Shown in pieces: positions 1 to 8,744 of a DNA stretch of 64,000 bases. The stretch is from Skermania piniformis (lineage in GTDB: Bacteria > Actinomycetota > Actinomycetes > Mycobacteriales > Mycobacteriaceae), in assembly GCF_019285775.1 (NCBI RefSeq), contig NZ_CP079105.1, positions 2,046,001 through 2,110,000 on the forward strand, read 5' to 3'. Under the pieces are notes generated by a model, which was not told the origin of the DNA, ran no database searches, and saw nothing but the letters and a program-made list of their open reading frames with translations. Each line of letters starts with the position of its first letter. Position 1 is the stretch's first letter. Position numbers and translations under genes: made by a program.

Positions 1-2286
1 CGCTTGCCGGTGGACCTGTTCTCCGACACGTCGGACAAGCTAGTTGAGGCGTGGCGAGCGCGCGCTGCCCGCGCGTATCCGTCGGATCTCCGTTCAGCCC
101 CACGGCCGGTGCGGTGGACCCTGCTGGCGGCACTCTGCTGGGTGCGGTCGGCAGAGATCACCGACGCACTGGTGGATCTGCTGATCGCACTGGTGCACAA
201 AATCAATGCGCGCGCCGATCGTCGCGTCGAGCGCGAGCTCATCGACGACCTCCGGCGAGTGCGTGGCAAGGAAGCCATCCTGTTCCGGCTGGCCGAGGCC
301 GCCGTCGAGCACCCCGACGACACGGTGCGGGAGGCGTTGTACCCGGTCGTCGGCGAGAAGACGCTGCGCGAACTGGTTCGCGAGGCGAAGGCCGATCAGG
401 ACGCGTTCCAGGCCCGTGTCCGGACGGTGTTGCGCGGCTCCTACAGCAGCTACTACCGGCGCATGCTCCCAGCACTGTTGGCGGCGTTGATGTTTCGCTG
501 CAACAACACCGCGTACCGGCCGATCATGGAAGCCCTGGAGCTGCTCGCTCGTTACGCCGAGATCGACGGAAAGGTCCGCTTCTACGCCGCTAGCGACCGA
601 GTTCCCCTCGACGGTGTCGTACCGAAAGCGTGGCGGGACGCAGTGCTCGACGAGCGAGGCCGGGTGGAGCGGATTCCGTACGAACTGTGCACGCTGATCG
701 CGTTGCGGGATGCGTTGCGTCGCCGCGAAATCTACGTTCACGGCGCGAATCGTTGGCGCAATCCCGACGACGACCTGCCCGGCGACTTCGACACCACCCG
801 CGAAGTGCATTACGCCGCGCTGCGACAGCCGATCGATCCGACCGAGTTCGTCACCGACCTCCGCACGCGCATGAACGACGCACTTACCCGCTTGGATGCC
901 GCGCTCGTCGACGCCACCGCCGGGGTCACCGTCACCAGCCGGCGCGGCGAACCGTGGATCGCCGTGCCGAGGTTGGATGCACTGCCCGAACCGGCCAACC
1001 TGCAGAAGGTGAAGGACGAGGTGATCCGCCGCTGGGGCACCCTCGACCTGCTCGACGTGCTCAAAGACGCCGACTATCTCGCCGAGTTCACCGGCCAGTT
1101 CAGCTCCGTCGCCTCGCGTGAAGTCATCGATCGTGCCGCCCTCCGACGCCGACTCCTGTTGTGTCTGTTCGCGCTCGGCACGAACATGGGCATCCGAGCG
1201 ATCGTCGCCACCGGCGAGCACGGCGAATCCGAAGCCGCCCTACGCCACGTGCGCCGGCACTTCATCACCCGCGACAACCTCCGACGAGCGACCGCGACGC
1301 TGGTGAACGCGACATTCGCCGCCCGTGACCCGCACTGGTGGGGCACCGGCACTGCGTGCGCGTCGGATTCGAAGAAGTTCGGCTCGTGGGAGTCGAACCT
1401 GATGACCGAATGGCATCAGCGCTACGGCGGTCCCGGGGTGATGATCTACTGGCACGTCGAACGCCGCTCGACCTGCATCTACAGTCAACTCAAGTCATGC
1501 TCCTCCTCGGAGGTGGCCGCAATGATCGAGGGCCTGTTGCGGCACTGCACCGACACCGAGATCGAATCGAACTACGTCGACACCCACGGCGCATCGGTGG
1601 TCGGGTTCGCGTTCACCGAGCTGCTCGGCTTCCGGCTGCTGCCGAGGTTGAAGAACATCGGCGCGATCCGGCTCTATCGCACCGACGAACAAGCTGTCTA
1701 CGGGCAGCTCGGTCCCGTCGTGACACGGCCGATCCGCTGGGACCTGATCGCCCAGCAGTACGACCAGATGGTCAAGTACGCCAGCGCATTACGACTCAGC
1801 ACCGCAGAATCAGAGTCGATCCTGCGGCGCTTCACCCGCGGTGGACCCAAACACCCCACCTACCAGGCGCTCGAAGAACTCGGCCGCGCGGTGCGCACCA
1901 TCTTCGCCTGCGACTACCTCGCTCTACCCGAGTTGCGCCGTGAGATCCACGGCGGGCTGCAGGTGGTGGAGCAGTGGAACTCCGGCAACACCGTCATCTT
2001 CTACGGCAAGGACGGCGACCTCACCGGCTCAGACCGGGAACACGCCGAGGTGTCGATGCTTGCGCTCCACCTGTTGCAGAGCGCGCTCGTGCACATCAAC
2101 ACCTTGCTGGTGCAAGCGGTCCTGGAAGTGCCCGAGTTCCACGACCTGATCGGGCCCGACGAACAGCGCGGGCTGACACCGTTGTTCTGGTCGAACATCA
2201 ACCCCTACGGCCGGTTCCGGCTGGACATGGACACTCGCCTCGATCTCGCCGGCAACGGTGTACAGCGCGTCGAATCGGTGCTGTAG
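1..2286 (+). mobile_element. tnpA: Tn3-family transposase, 5'-truncated by window edge
   Basis: DDE transposase that would catalyse replicative transposition of a Tn3-family element. The reading frame is open from the first base, so the beginning lies outside the window. About 760 residues are visible, and Tn3 TnpA proteins are near 1,000, so roughly 235-240 N-terminal residues are missing. The C-terminal catalytic part is intact. The first Asp is in [10 protein letters not shown] (about residue 455 counted from base 4), the second in VDTHGAS (about 525), and the Glu in VVEQWNSGN (about 655). This spacing matches the Tn3 D-D-E triad. The gene ends with TAG, and an inverted repeat begins about 20 bases later. 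The cognate resolvase is probably the gene at 7429, but here tnpA and tnpR are separated by about 5 kb of cargo rather than a short res site. The family call is secure; whether the element is still mobile cannot be told. Confidence 0.95.
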
Positions 2287-2302
2287 TGGTTGCCCGATTC
2301 GG

Positions 2303-2333
2303 GGGTGTCCGTTGAAGGAACCTCAAACGGACA
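2303..2333. repeat. Interrupted palindrome after tnpA, outer arm repeated inverted at 7314
   Basis: The arms TGTCCGTT (2306-2313) and AACGGACA (2326-2333) flank a 12-base spacer that is itself partly self-complementary. About 22 of the 28 bases match the reverse complement. The sequence GGGTGTCCGTT (2303-2313) recurs as its exact reverse complement at 7314-7324. Three copies of the TGTCCGTT word therefore mark the two edges of the passenger module. The guanine-rich start is what Tn3-type termini look like, but the orientation (GGGG facing left) is that of a left end opening to the right, not the right end expected after tnpA. No T-run follows, so it is not a classical intrinsic terminator. 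Confidence 0.55.
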
Positions 2334-2701
2334 GTGTCGTCGGTCCTGTTTGTCGGTCGTTTCGCCGCTGTTTCGAATCGTGCGATTGCAGATCGACCCG
2401 TTCGGCTGATCGTGACCAAAGAAGATCTGCGACACCGATTTCCAGGATTGCCACAGTCTCAGCGCAACCCCGTCTTACACGCCGGGCTGCGGTCTCAGCG
2501 CCAAGGGATCGGCCTTTGGGCTGCAATGTGCCTCGGGTTTGAGGTCGAGCAGGCCAGGTGCTCATTGGGCGCGGCCGGACATCGGGCGGCGCTGAGGCCG
2601 CCGGAGGAGCCGGGCGAAGACGACAGCGCCCCCGGTCAGGTCATAGCGGGTCACTGACATCAGCCGCGGGTGCCAGTTCCGGCTTCGGCGAGTCCGGCGT
2701 T
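2334..2701. other. Non-coding stretch between tnpA and cargo operon
   Basis: I see no convincing gene here. Short open frames on both strands lack family similarity and ribosome-binding sites. The stretch lies beyond the 3' end of both tnpA and the convergent hydrolase gene, so it is a convergent intergenic region inside the mobile element. Confidence 0.5.
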
Positions 2702-3625
2702 TCAGGAGGTAGCTGTCCGCGGCTGGGTGGTGGGGATGTGCCGGGTCAGGAATTCGAGTTGGTCGGCCACGACGCGTTCGAAAGCTTCGCCGAGGTAGAT
2801 GTCGAAGTGGCCTTCGGGGTAGAGCCGAATCTCGACGCGGGGTGCGGTGCGGGCGTGACGCAGGGTGGCCTTGGCGGGGGCGACGCTGTCGGTCTCGCAG
2901 ATGTTGAACAGGATCGGACAGCGTACCCGCTTGGCCTGTCGTCCGGGCCGGTGACGCAGGATGTCGAAGACGACGCGGGCGGCGACCTGGTTGTCGAATC
3001 CAGCAGCCCGCGCCTCGGCGTCCACCAGGGCAAGGTAGCCGGGCACGGCGTCGGCGGTGGCCATCAGCGCCGCGGAGTGGAGGGGTCCGGCGGTGGACAC
3101 CATGACCGGGGCCTTGCCGAGCCGGGCGGCGATCACGTCACGTGCGGCGCGAGCACCGATCTTGACCGAGGTCAGGGGGTCCATCGCCAGCCCGGATGCC
3201 AGGCCGTCGGTGAACGGGCATTGGGCGATGACGGCGGCGACGCGGGTGTCGCGGGCGCCGGTGGCGATGACGTGGCCGCCACCGAAGGAGGTGCCCCACA
3301 GCACCACCCGGTCGGGGTCGACCTCGGGGCGGCTGCGGGCGTAGGCGATGGCGGTGGCCCAGTCGGCCAGTTGAAGTTTGACGTCGAGCAGTTGGCGGGG
3401 CTCGCCGGTGCTGGCCCCGAAGTGGCGATAGTCGAACGCCAGCGCGGCGTATCCGGCGGCGGTGAAGCGTTCGGCATAGGCGTCCAGGCGCATCTGGCGG
3501 ATGCCGCCGAGGCCGTGGGCCATGACGATGACCGGCGGCGTGGGCGCTGTCTCGGGCAGGTCGGGGAGGTAGAGCCAGGCCGCGAGGGTGTCTTGCCCGG
3601 ACGGGATTTCGACGTCGAGTCGCAT
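2702..3625 (-). CDS. Alpha/beta hydrolase
   Basis: 307-residue cytosolic alpha/beta hydrolase. The nucleophile elbow is GTSFGG (Ser about 112). An oxyanion-type MAHGLGG motif lies near residue 40. The likely acid is Asp in CETDSVAP and the base is His in PEGHFDIY near the C-terminus. The start is the ATG preceded by GGAAAG; the frame stays open upstream, but that part has no family similarity. It is the last gene of a three-gene cargo operon, about 98 bases after the SDR gene. An esterase/lipase (lipR) also accompanies an SDR and a WS/DGAT in the mycobacterial mymA operon, which suggests action on acyl esters or wax-like lipids. The substrate is not knowable from sequence; peptidase or dienelactone-hydrolase-like activity is possible. 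Confidence 0.85.
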   Translation of the reverse strand: MRLDVEIPSGQDTLAAWLYLPDLPETAPTPPVIVMAHGLGGIRQMRLDAYAERFTAAGYAALAFDYRHFGASTGEPRQLLDVKLQLADWATAIAYARSRPEVDPDRVVLWGTSFGGGHVIATGARDTRVAAVIAQCPFTDGLASGLAMDPLTSVKIGARAARDVIAARLGKAPVMVSTAGPLHSAALMATADAVPGYLALVDAEARAAGFDNQVAARVVFDILRHRPGRQAKRVRCPILFNICETDSVAPAKATLRHARTAPRVEIRLYPEGHFDIYLGEAFERVVADQLEFLTRHIPTTQPRTATS

Positions 3626-3723
3626 TGGTTCATCTTTCCGTGGAACGGTTGTGTCGGAGTGGGATCGGGCCGATGACGTGGGTTGCTGATGCCATGGTGC
3701 TGGTCGGTGGCCCCGTGTTGGGG

Positions 3724-4575
3724 TCAGGAGGGCGACCCGGGAGTGGGGGTGTCGGCCAGGGCGAGCGCTGTCTTGACGGTCGCGTCGGAGAAGCTGACTC
3801 GGTTCATGAGCATGCGGGACAGGATCGGGGTGCCTGCGGCGGCGGCAAGGACACGGGGGACGGTGGTGATGTCGGCGCGTCGTTCGATGGCGTCGACGGT
3901 CTCGGTGACGACGAGCTCGCGGGGGATCAGCTTCCAGGGTGCTTTCTTGTGTTCGCCCCAGAGCGCGCGAGCGGCTGGGTTGGCCTGGACTTCGTCCATG
4001 AGCGGGGTGTCGAAGAATGTCGGGTGGATCGTGCCGACCGTGACGCCGGTGTGGCGAAGCTCCAGCCGGATCGCGTCGCACATCGCCCACACGCCGGCCT
4101 TGCTGGCTGTGTAGGCGGCCTGGAGTGGGGAGTGGATGAAGGCGGCCATGGACGAGATGGCCAGCAGATGTCCCTGCTGTTCGATGACGTGGGGGGCGCC
4201 GGCTCGGAAGGTCCGCCAGGTACCGACCAGGTTGATGTCGATGAGGCGTTCGAAGTTGCCGGGGTCACCGCCGAGCATCGACTCGACGCTCTCGATGCCG
4301 GCGTTGGCGATGACCACGTCGAGTCGGCCGAAGTGGTCGGCGGCTGCTGCCATCGCGGTTTCCAGTGCGTCGAGGTCGCCGACGTCTGCGCTGAAGCCCC
4401 GGGCCGTCTCGGGGCCGCCGAGCTGGGATGCCTGGGACTGGACGGCGTCGATGTTTCGGGCGATCAGTGCCAGGTTCGCTCCGCGGGAGCGCAGTTCTGT
4501 GGCGAGGGCTGTCCCGAGTCCGCCGGTGGACCCGGTGATGGCCACGGTTCGGCCGGCGAGGGAGTAATTGGGCAT
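3724..4575 (-). CDS. Short-chain dehydrogenase/reductase (SadH-like)
   Basis: 283-residue classical SDR. The nucleotide-binding motif TGSTGGLG lies near residues 14-21, the NAG motif (NAGIES) in mid-protein, and the catalytic YTASK near residues 155-159. NAD(P)-dependent oxidation or reduction of a lipid-like alcohol/ketone is the expected chemistry. The ATG start follows a GGACA purine stretch and begins right before the Rossmann strand, as usual. It lies about 92 bases downstream of the WS/DGAT gene and 98 upstream of the hydrolase, on the same strand, so co-transcription is likely. The neighbourhood recalls Rv3085 (sadH) in the mymA operon; this is a contextual comparison from memory, not an alignment. 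Confidence 0.88.
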   Translation of the reverse strand: MPNYSLAGRTVAITGSTGGLGTALATELRSRGANLALIARNIDAVQSQASQLGGPETARGFSADVGDLDALETAMAAAADHFGRLDVVIANAGIESVESMLGGDPGNFERLIDINLVGTWRTFRAGAPHVIEQQGHLLAISSMAAFIHSPLQAAYTASKAGVWAMCDAIRLELRHTGVTVGTIHPTFFDTPLMDEVQANPAARALWGEHKKAPWKLIPRELVVTETVDAIERRADITTVPRVLAAAAGTPILSRMLMNRVSFSDATVKTALALADTPTPGSPS

Positions 4576-4667
4576 CGTTTCTGTGTCCTGTCTGGATCGG
4601 CTGCCAGGGGCGGTGGCGGCAGCCAGGTTGTCGGGAAGGGATGGGGTGCGCCGGGTCAGGTCCGCGG

Positions 4668-6074
4668 TTAGGCCCGGTGATCGGTGTTCGCGCGGCCTCT
4701 GCGGCGGGGGGCGGAACCTTGGGGTAGTGCAGCCTCGAGCTCGGCGAGTGCGTCGGCGGTGTAGCCGGCGAGTCGCTGCAGGTGGGGCAGGTTGTCGCGC
4801 GCGCCGGTGAAGCCGATGTTGAACTGGCCGGCGTAGCTGATCGAGGTGATGTTGAGGGCCTGGCCGCGTCCGGGCAGCGAGATCGGGTAGAGCGCTTCCA
4901 GGCGTGCACCCCGGAGGTACTTGGTCCGGTCGGGGCCGGGCACGTTGGAGATGATCAGGTTCATCGGTGGGCGACGTGTTGCGCCGAGCCCGGTGATCAG
5001 GACGGCTGTCACGGGCATGGCGGTGAGGACGGTGAACAGGCGCCGTACCGGGAGCGGCATCGAACGCAGGTGGTTCTTCGCGGCACTGGAGGAGACGTTG
5101 ATCGCCTTCAACCGGGTCATCGGGTCGGCGATGTCGGTGGCGAGACTGGCCCACACCATGCCCGCGGCGTTGCCGCCTTCCTCGCCCTCGTAGCGCAGGC
5201 TCACCGGTACGCCGCTGATCAGTGGAGCCTCGGGGAGAACATCCTCGTCGAGCAGGTGGCGGCGCAGCGCGCCGCTGCACACTGCTAGGAAAACGTCGTT
5301 GACCGAGACGTCCGCGAGGCGGGCGACTTCCTGCATCCGGGCCAGTTCGACCTGTTGGGTCGCGACCCGCCGAGCGCCGGTCACCGGGAGGTTGAGCACC
5401 GAGGTCGGTGCGTCGAAGGGGCGGCGCACCGCGTCGCTGCCGCGGCGGATCAGCAGACCCGACACGCCTGCCGACAGCGATCGGGCCCATTCCGCCGGTC
5501 CGAGGCCCGCGGGCTTTCGTGCCACGTGTGCGGTGTGCTCGACAGTTCGGTGGTTGTGCCATGGCGCCGTCGACGGGCCGGCGGGCGTGTCGGCCAAGGC
5601 GTTGCCGCACATGCGGACACCGTTCACGCCGTCGGTCAGGGCGTGGTGGATCTTGGTGTAGATCGCGAACCGGTTGTCGCTGAGCCCTTCGATGACGTGG
5701 CAGGTCCACAGTGGCCGGGACCTGTCCAAGGTGACACCGTGCAGGTAGGAGATGAGCTCACCCAGCTGCCGCTCCCCGCCCGGCGCCGGGAGCGCGGTGT
5801 GGCGCACGTGGTACTCCATGTCGATCGACTCCGCGGGCACAACCGCCGGGAAGGCTCGGGTCGTCGGCCCGTGCACCAGCCGCAGGTTGAACGGCGCCAC
5901 GAGGTCGCTGGACGCCCGATAGGCCGCCACGATGTCGGCGACCAACGAGCCGGGCGCGCCGTCGGGGATCGAGAAGATCTGGAGCGACCCGACGTGCATC
6001 GGGGTTGCGGGGGACTCCAGGTGGAGGTACGCGCCGTCGATGACGGGAAGCCGCCGCGAGTCGGTCTGGGCCAT
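4668..6074 (-). CDS. WS/DGAT-family O-acyltransferase
   Basis: 468-residue wax ester synthase/acyl-CoA:diacylglycerol acyltransferase. The catalytic HHxxxDG motif appears as IHHALTDG near residues 141-148. The N-terminus (LPVIDGAYLHLESPATPMH) and the C-terminal SNVPGP block are typical of the family, and the length matches the usual 450-480. It would transfer an acyl group from acyl-CoA to a fatty alcohol or diacylglycerol at the membrane surface. The start is supported by a perfect AAGGAG seven bases upstream of ATG. It is the first gene of the cargo operon and is divergent from the AraC regulator, with about 100 bases between the two starts. Tgs4 holds an equivalent position in mymA. Carriage of a storage-lipid enzyme by a Tn3 element is unusual. 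Confidence 0.93.
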   Translation of the reverse strand: MAQTDSRRLPVIDGAYLHLESPATPMHVGSLQIFSIPDGAPGSLVADIVAAYRASSDLVAPFNLRLVHGPTTRAFPAVVPAESIDMEYHVRHTALPAPGGERQLGELISYLHGVTLDRSRPLWTCHVIEGLSDNRFAIYTKIHHALTDGVNGVRMCGNALADTPAGPSTAPWHNHRTVEHTAHVARKPAGLGPAEWARSLSAGVSGLLIRRGSDAVRRPFDAPTSVLNLPVTGARRVATQQVELARMQEVARLADVSVNDVFLAVCSGALRRHLLDEDVLPEAPLISGVPVSLRYEGEEGGNAAGMVWASLATDIADPMTRLKAINVSSSAAKNHLRSMPLPVRRLFTVLTAMPVTAVLITGLGATRRPPMNLIISNVPGPDRTKYLRGARLEALYPISLPGRGQALNITSISYAGQFNIGFTGARDNLPHLQRLAGYTADALAELEAALPQGSAPRRRGRANTDHRA

Positions 6075-6118
6075 GTCGACTCCTTTCAGGGGACGCTGAC
6101 TGTTACCTCTCCCAAGAT

Positions 6119-6156
6119 GTCAGGCGACAGCATCTGCTCCTTGACGTCACGCGACA
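6119..6156. promoter_or_regulatory. Paired direct repeats in divergent promoter, likely AraC-type operator
   Basis: GTCAGGCGACA (6119-6129) and GTCACGCGACA (6146-6156) differ at one base and lie 27 bases apart start to start. They sit between the divergent WS/DGAT operon and the AraC-type gene. AraC-family proteins typically bind such tandem direct repeats, each subunit using two major-groove contacts. The second copy overlaps the leader of the regulator gene, which would allow autoregulation. Binding is inferred. Confidence 0.55.
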
Positions 6157-6176
6157 AGAACTTGATGATTTACGAC

Positions 6177-7181
6177 ATGGGCCTAATCCGCGGGACATCG
6201 TTGCAGGGGTATTCGGAGCTGGTGCGATCGCTCGGTGGAGACCCGAACGCCCTGTTGCGTGCGGTCAAGATTCCGCCTTCTGCGGCGGGCCAGTTCGATA
6301 CCTACCTGGGTCATCGCGGTGTGATCGGCGCCATCGAGAGTGCTGCCACCGTGACGGGGACGCCCGACTTCGGCAGGCTCCTTGCCCAACGTCAGGGCAT
6401 CGAGATTCTCGGCCCGATCGGAGCGGCCGCGCGCACGGCCCGCAACTTCGGCGAGGCGCTCGGTTCCTTCCGTGAGTACCTCGCGGTCTATTCACCCAAC
6501 ATTCAGGCGACCGTGCAGCCACATCACGACCACCACTACATTTTTCTCGACCTGCGTATTGTGTTGCGGCCGAGGCCCGCGCTTCGCCAGACTCTGGAGC
6601 TCACCCTCGGAGTGACGCTCAACATCCTCAAGCTGTTTCTCGGCCCCACCTATCGGCCGGTCAGCGTCCACGTCCCCCACGAGGCACTCACTCCCGAACG
6701 GGAATACCGCCGCTACTTCGGAGCCCCCGCCCGCTTCGGTGAGCCGTCCTGCGGCTTCACGATCCTCGCCGCCGAACTCGACCGGCCGCTCTCCGACGAC
6801 GAGACCGCACACCGCGCCCTGCGCGCCTACCTCGACTCCATCTCCGGGGTCGACCACAATGACCTCGATGAGTCGGTGCAACGGCTGATCAGCCACCTAC
6901 TCCCCACCGGAGGCCTAAGCATCGGCGTCGTCGCCCGCCAACTCGACCTCCACCCCCGCACACTCCAACGGCGCCTCGCCGACCAGGGCACCACCTTCGA
7001 AGCGTTGGTGGACCGGACCCGGATGGACCTGGCCGACCGCCTGCTCCGCGAAACCGACATGCCCATGACACAGCTCGCGGGGGTACTCGGATACAGCGAA
7101 CAAAGCGTGCTCGTCTGGGCCAGCCGACGCTGGTTCGGCACCACCCCAACACACCGACGACGAGACGCACAGCACGGCTGA
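6177..7181 (+). CDS. AraC-family transcriptional regulator (VirS-like)
   Basis: 334-residue regulator. The N-terminal 200 residues resemble the arabinose-binding-like domain found in VirS/OruR-type AraC proteins. The C-terminal 85 residues carry the two helix-turn-helix units (VVARQLDLHPRTLQRRLADQ, then the region around ETDMPMTQLAGVLGYSEQS). The very C-terminus (WFGTTPTHRRR) departs from the usual FKRWTGxSPxxYR wording, but the layout fits. ATG at 6177 is preferred because family members begin just before the LIRGTSLxGY segment. An in-frame ATG at 6165 is the alternative, and neither has a strong ribosome-binding site. Divergent placement suggests it controls the WS/DGAT operon, as VirS controls mymA. 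It may respond to acid, a lipid or a detergent-like ligand; no ligand can be read from the sequence. Confidence 0.9.
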   Translation: MGLIRGTSLQGYSELVRSLGGDPNALLRAVKIPPSAAGQFDTYLGHRGVIGAIESAATVTGTPDFGRLLAQRQGIEILGPIGAAARTARNFGEALGSFREYLAVYSPNIQATVQPHHDHHYIFLDLRIVLRPRPALRQTLELTLGVTLNILKLFLGPTYRPVSVHVPHEALTPEREYRRYFGAPARFGEPSCGFTILAAELDRPLSDDETAHRALRAYLDSISGVDHNDLDESVQRLISHLLPTGGLSIGVVARQLDLHPRTLQRRLADQGTTFEALVDRTRMDLADRLLRETDMPMTQLAGVLGYSEQSVLVWASRRWFGTTPTHRRRDAQHG

Positions 7182-7428
7182 CACCCGATATCGCACGATC
7201 GCTGCCATAGCCGTGCTGGAGTGAAGAGCTTGGTGGTTCCCGGTGGCGGCGGCCCCCACCTGTCGACGCCCTGTCCGCACAGCCCTGACGGGTGACCCAA
7301 TTGAGGACCGGCTAACGGACACCCTGCATACCCCCTCGCAGCGTTGATTCGACCTGGGGCGACGTCGTCTCATTTGACTGGTACGAATTGTTTCTCAAAG
7401 AGGGGAGGCTATCCGTTACAGTCGGACG
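7182..7428. other. Intergenic region: inverted copy of cargo-edge repeat and possible res site
   Basis: This gap between the AraC-type gene and tnpR holds AACGGACACCC (7314-7324), the exact reverse complement of 2303-2313, followed by a C-run (7331-7335). Read on the minus strand it starts GGGGGTATGCAGGGTGTCCGTT. Downstream, 7365-7405 is less GC-rich than its surroundings and includes TCTCATTTGACTGGTACGAAT. It lies immediately in front of tnpR, where Tn3-family res sites are found. I cannot delimit resolvase subsites with confidence. Confidence 0.4.
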
Positions 7429-8034
7429 ATGGCCGCGACGCACGTCGGCTACTGCCGATGCTCCACCGATTCCCAGGACCTCACCGCACAACGCGAACGG
7501 CTTCGTGAACTCGGTGTCGCCGCGGATCGGATCTACCTCGACCACGGACTCACCGGCACCAACCGGGCTCGCCCCGGCTTGGACCAGGCGCTCGCCGCCC
7601 TGCGCGAAGGCGACACCCTCGTCGTCCCGAAACTCGACCGCCTGGCGCGGTCGGTTCCCGACGCCCGAGCCATCGGGGACGACCTCGCGCGACGCGGAAT
7701 CAGACTTTCCCTCGGCGGCCAGGTCTACGACCCCACCGACCCCATGGGCAAGATGTTCTTCAACATTCTCGCCACCTTCGCCGAATTCGAAGTCGACCTG
7801 CTCCGGATGCGCACCCGCGAAGGCATGGCAGTCGCCCGTGCCAAAGGCCGTCTAAAAGGTCGAAAACCCAAGCTGTCCAACAAACAGCGCGCCGAACTAC
7901 GACGTATGCACGCCACCGGCAACTACACCATCACCGATCTCGCCGAACTGTTCAGCATCTCCCGGCCCACGGTCTACCGCGCGATCGCAGCGGCAACAGA
8001 AAGCCGTGCGCCGCAACGGAGTCACGACCCATAG
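7429..8034 (+). CDS. tnpR: Tn3-type serine resolvase
   Basis: 201-residue small serine recombinase that resolves Tn3 cointegrates at res. The N-terminal catalytic domain has YCRCSTDSQ with nucleophile Ser about 12, and the Arg-containing block VPKLDRLARS. The segment FFNILATFAEFEVDLLRMRT is the dimer-interface helix E. The C-terminal helix-turn-helix is around GNYTITDLAELFSISRPTVY. Length and domain order are normal for TnpR, and no truncation is seen. The ATG start gives the canonical beginning; a GAGGGGAGG stretch lies rather far upstream (about 20 bases). It reads in the same direction as tnpA but on the far side of the cargo genes, and is taken to be the right-hand edge of the mobile region. 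DNA invertase activity is a lesser possibility. Confidence 0.95.
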   Translation: MAATHVGYCRCSTDSQDLTAQRERLRELGVAADRIYLDHGLTGTNRARPGLDQALAALREGDTLVVPKLDRLARSVPDARAIGDDLARRGIRLSLGGQVYDPTDPMGKMFFNILATFAEFEVDLLRMRTREGMAVARAKGRLKGRKPKLSNKQRAELRRMHATGNYTITDLAELFSISRPTVYRAIAAATESRAPQRSHDP

Positions 8035-8138
8035 CGTCACCGTCGATCGGGAATGCCCAAGACGTTTGCATGCCGCAGGGTGCCCGATCGTGCCGACTAT
8101 CTACCTGTCGCCCTGGGCCACGTTCAGGAGTTCGGGGC

Positions 8139-8744
8139 CTACGGGGAGGAGAGAATCCGGAGGACGAACACCAGCGTGTCGCCGGCCTCGATCCCTGCCT
8201 GCGGCTGGCCGCTCGGATATCCGTCCGCGGAGGTGATCGCCACGGCGACGTCGGAGCCCACGGTCTGCCCGGAGATCGCCTTGGCGAACCCCGCCACCAC
8301 CCCCCCGAGCTGGAACTGGGCCGGTAGGCCGCGGTCGTAGCTGGAGTCGAAAACCTTGCCGGTGCGGCCGTTGACCCCTTCGTAGCAGACGGTCGCGATC
8401 GCGCTCGGCGCGACCACCGACCCACTGCCGACCGACAAGGTGTGCACCGTTGTGGTCTCGACGTGGAACGGCGCGGTGACCTCGACCACCGGGCGGGCGT
8501 CGTCGGTCGGCCCGGTCACCGCGATGCTGCCGGTGTCGCCGGGGAACTGCCACTGCGGGTCCGGGGTGCCGGCTCCGGCGGGGCAGGCCGCGGTGGCGGC
8601 GGCGCTGGACGACGCGGCGGCGGCGCTGTGCGAGGTGCTGGTCGAGCCGGCGCTCTGCTCGTCCGAGCCGCAGCCGACGAGCAACAGGGGGGCGGCCACC
8701 AGCACAGTGGCAAGCCGGGCGGAGCGATGCGGTGATCTGGTCAC
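8139..8744 (-). CDS. FKBP-type peptidyl-prolyl isomerase lipoprotein
   Basis: Predicted 201-residue exported lipoprotein. After an N-terminal Arg-rich stretch and a hydrophobic segment comes the lipobox LLLVGC, then a Ser/Ala-rich linker, then one FKBP domain (VFDSSYDRGLPAQFQLGG, then GVVAGFAKAISGQTVGSD, ending GDTLVFVLRIL). It would catalyse proline isomerisation on the outer face of the membrane. The GTG at 8744 is chosen because it puts a short charged n-region before the signal helix. An in-frame ATG at 8798 would add 18 residues of unlikely sequence, and neither has a clear ribosome-binding site. It is the first backbone gene beside the transposon region, in the same direction as cobN, whose end lies 120 bases upstream. 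Confidence 0.85.
   Translation of the reverse strand: MTRSPHRSARLATVLVAAPLLLVGCGSDEQSAGSTSTSHSAAAASSSAAATAACPAGAGTPDPQWQFPGDTGSIAVTGPTDDARPVVEVTAPFHVETTTVHTLSVGSGSVVAPSAIATVCYEGVNGRTGKVFDSSYDRGLPAQFQLGGVVAGFAKAISGQTVGSDVAVAITSADGYPSGQPQAGIEAGDTLVFVLRILSSP

Noticed and set aside
94-1221. Long minus-strand frames opposite tnpA and many similar frames throughout
   Set aside because: They are antisense or out-of-phase shadows in GC-rich coding DNA, lack family similarity, and overlap well-supported genes completely.
2306-2333. Intrinsic terminator after tnpA
   Set aside because: The arms pair well, but the loop is 12 bases and no U-run follows; the repetition at 7314 argues for a transposon-type repeat.
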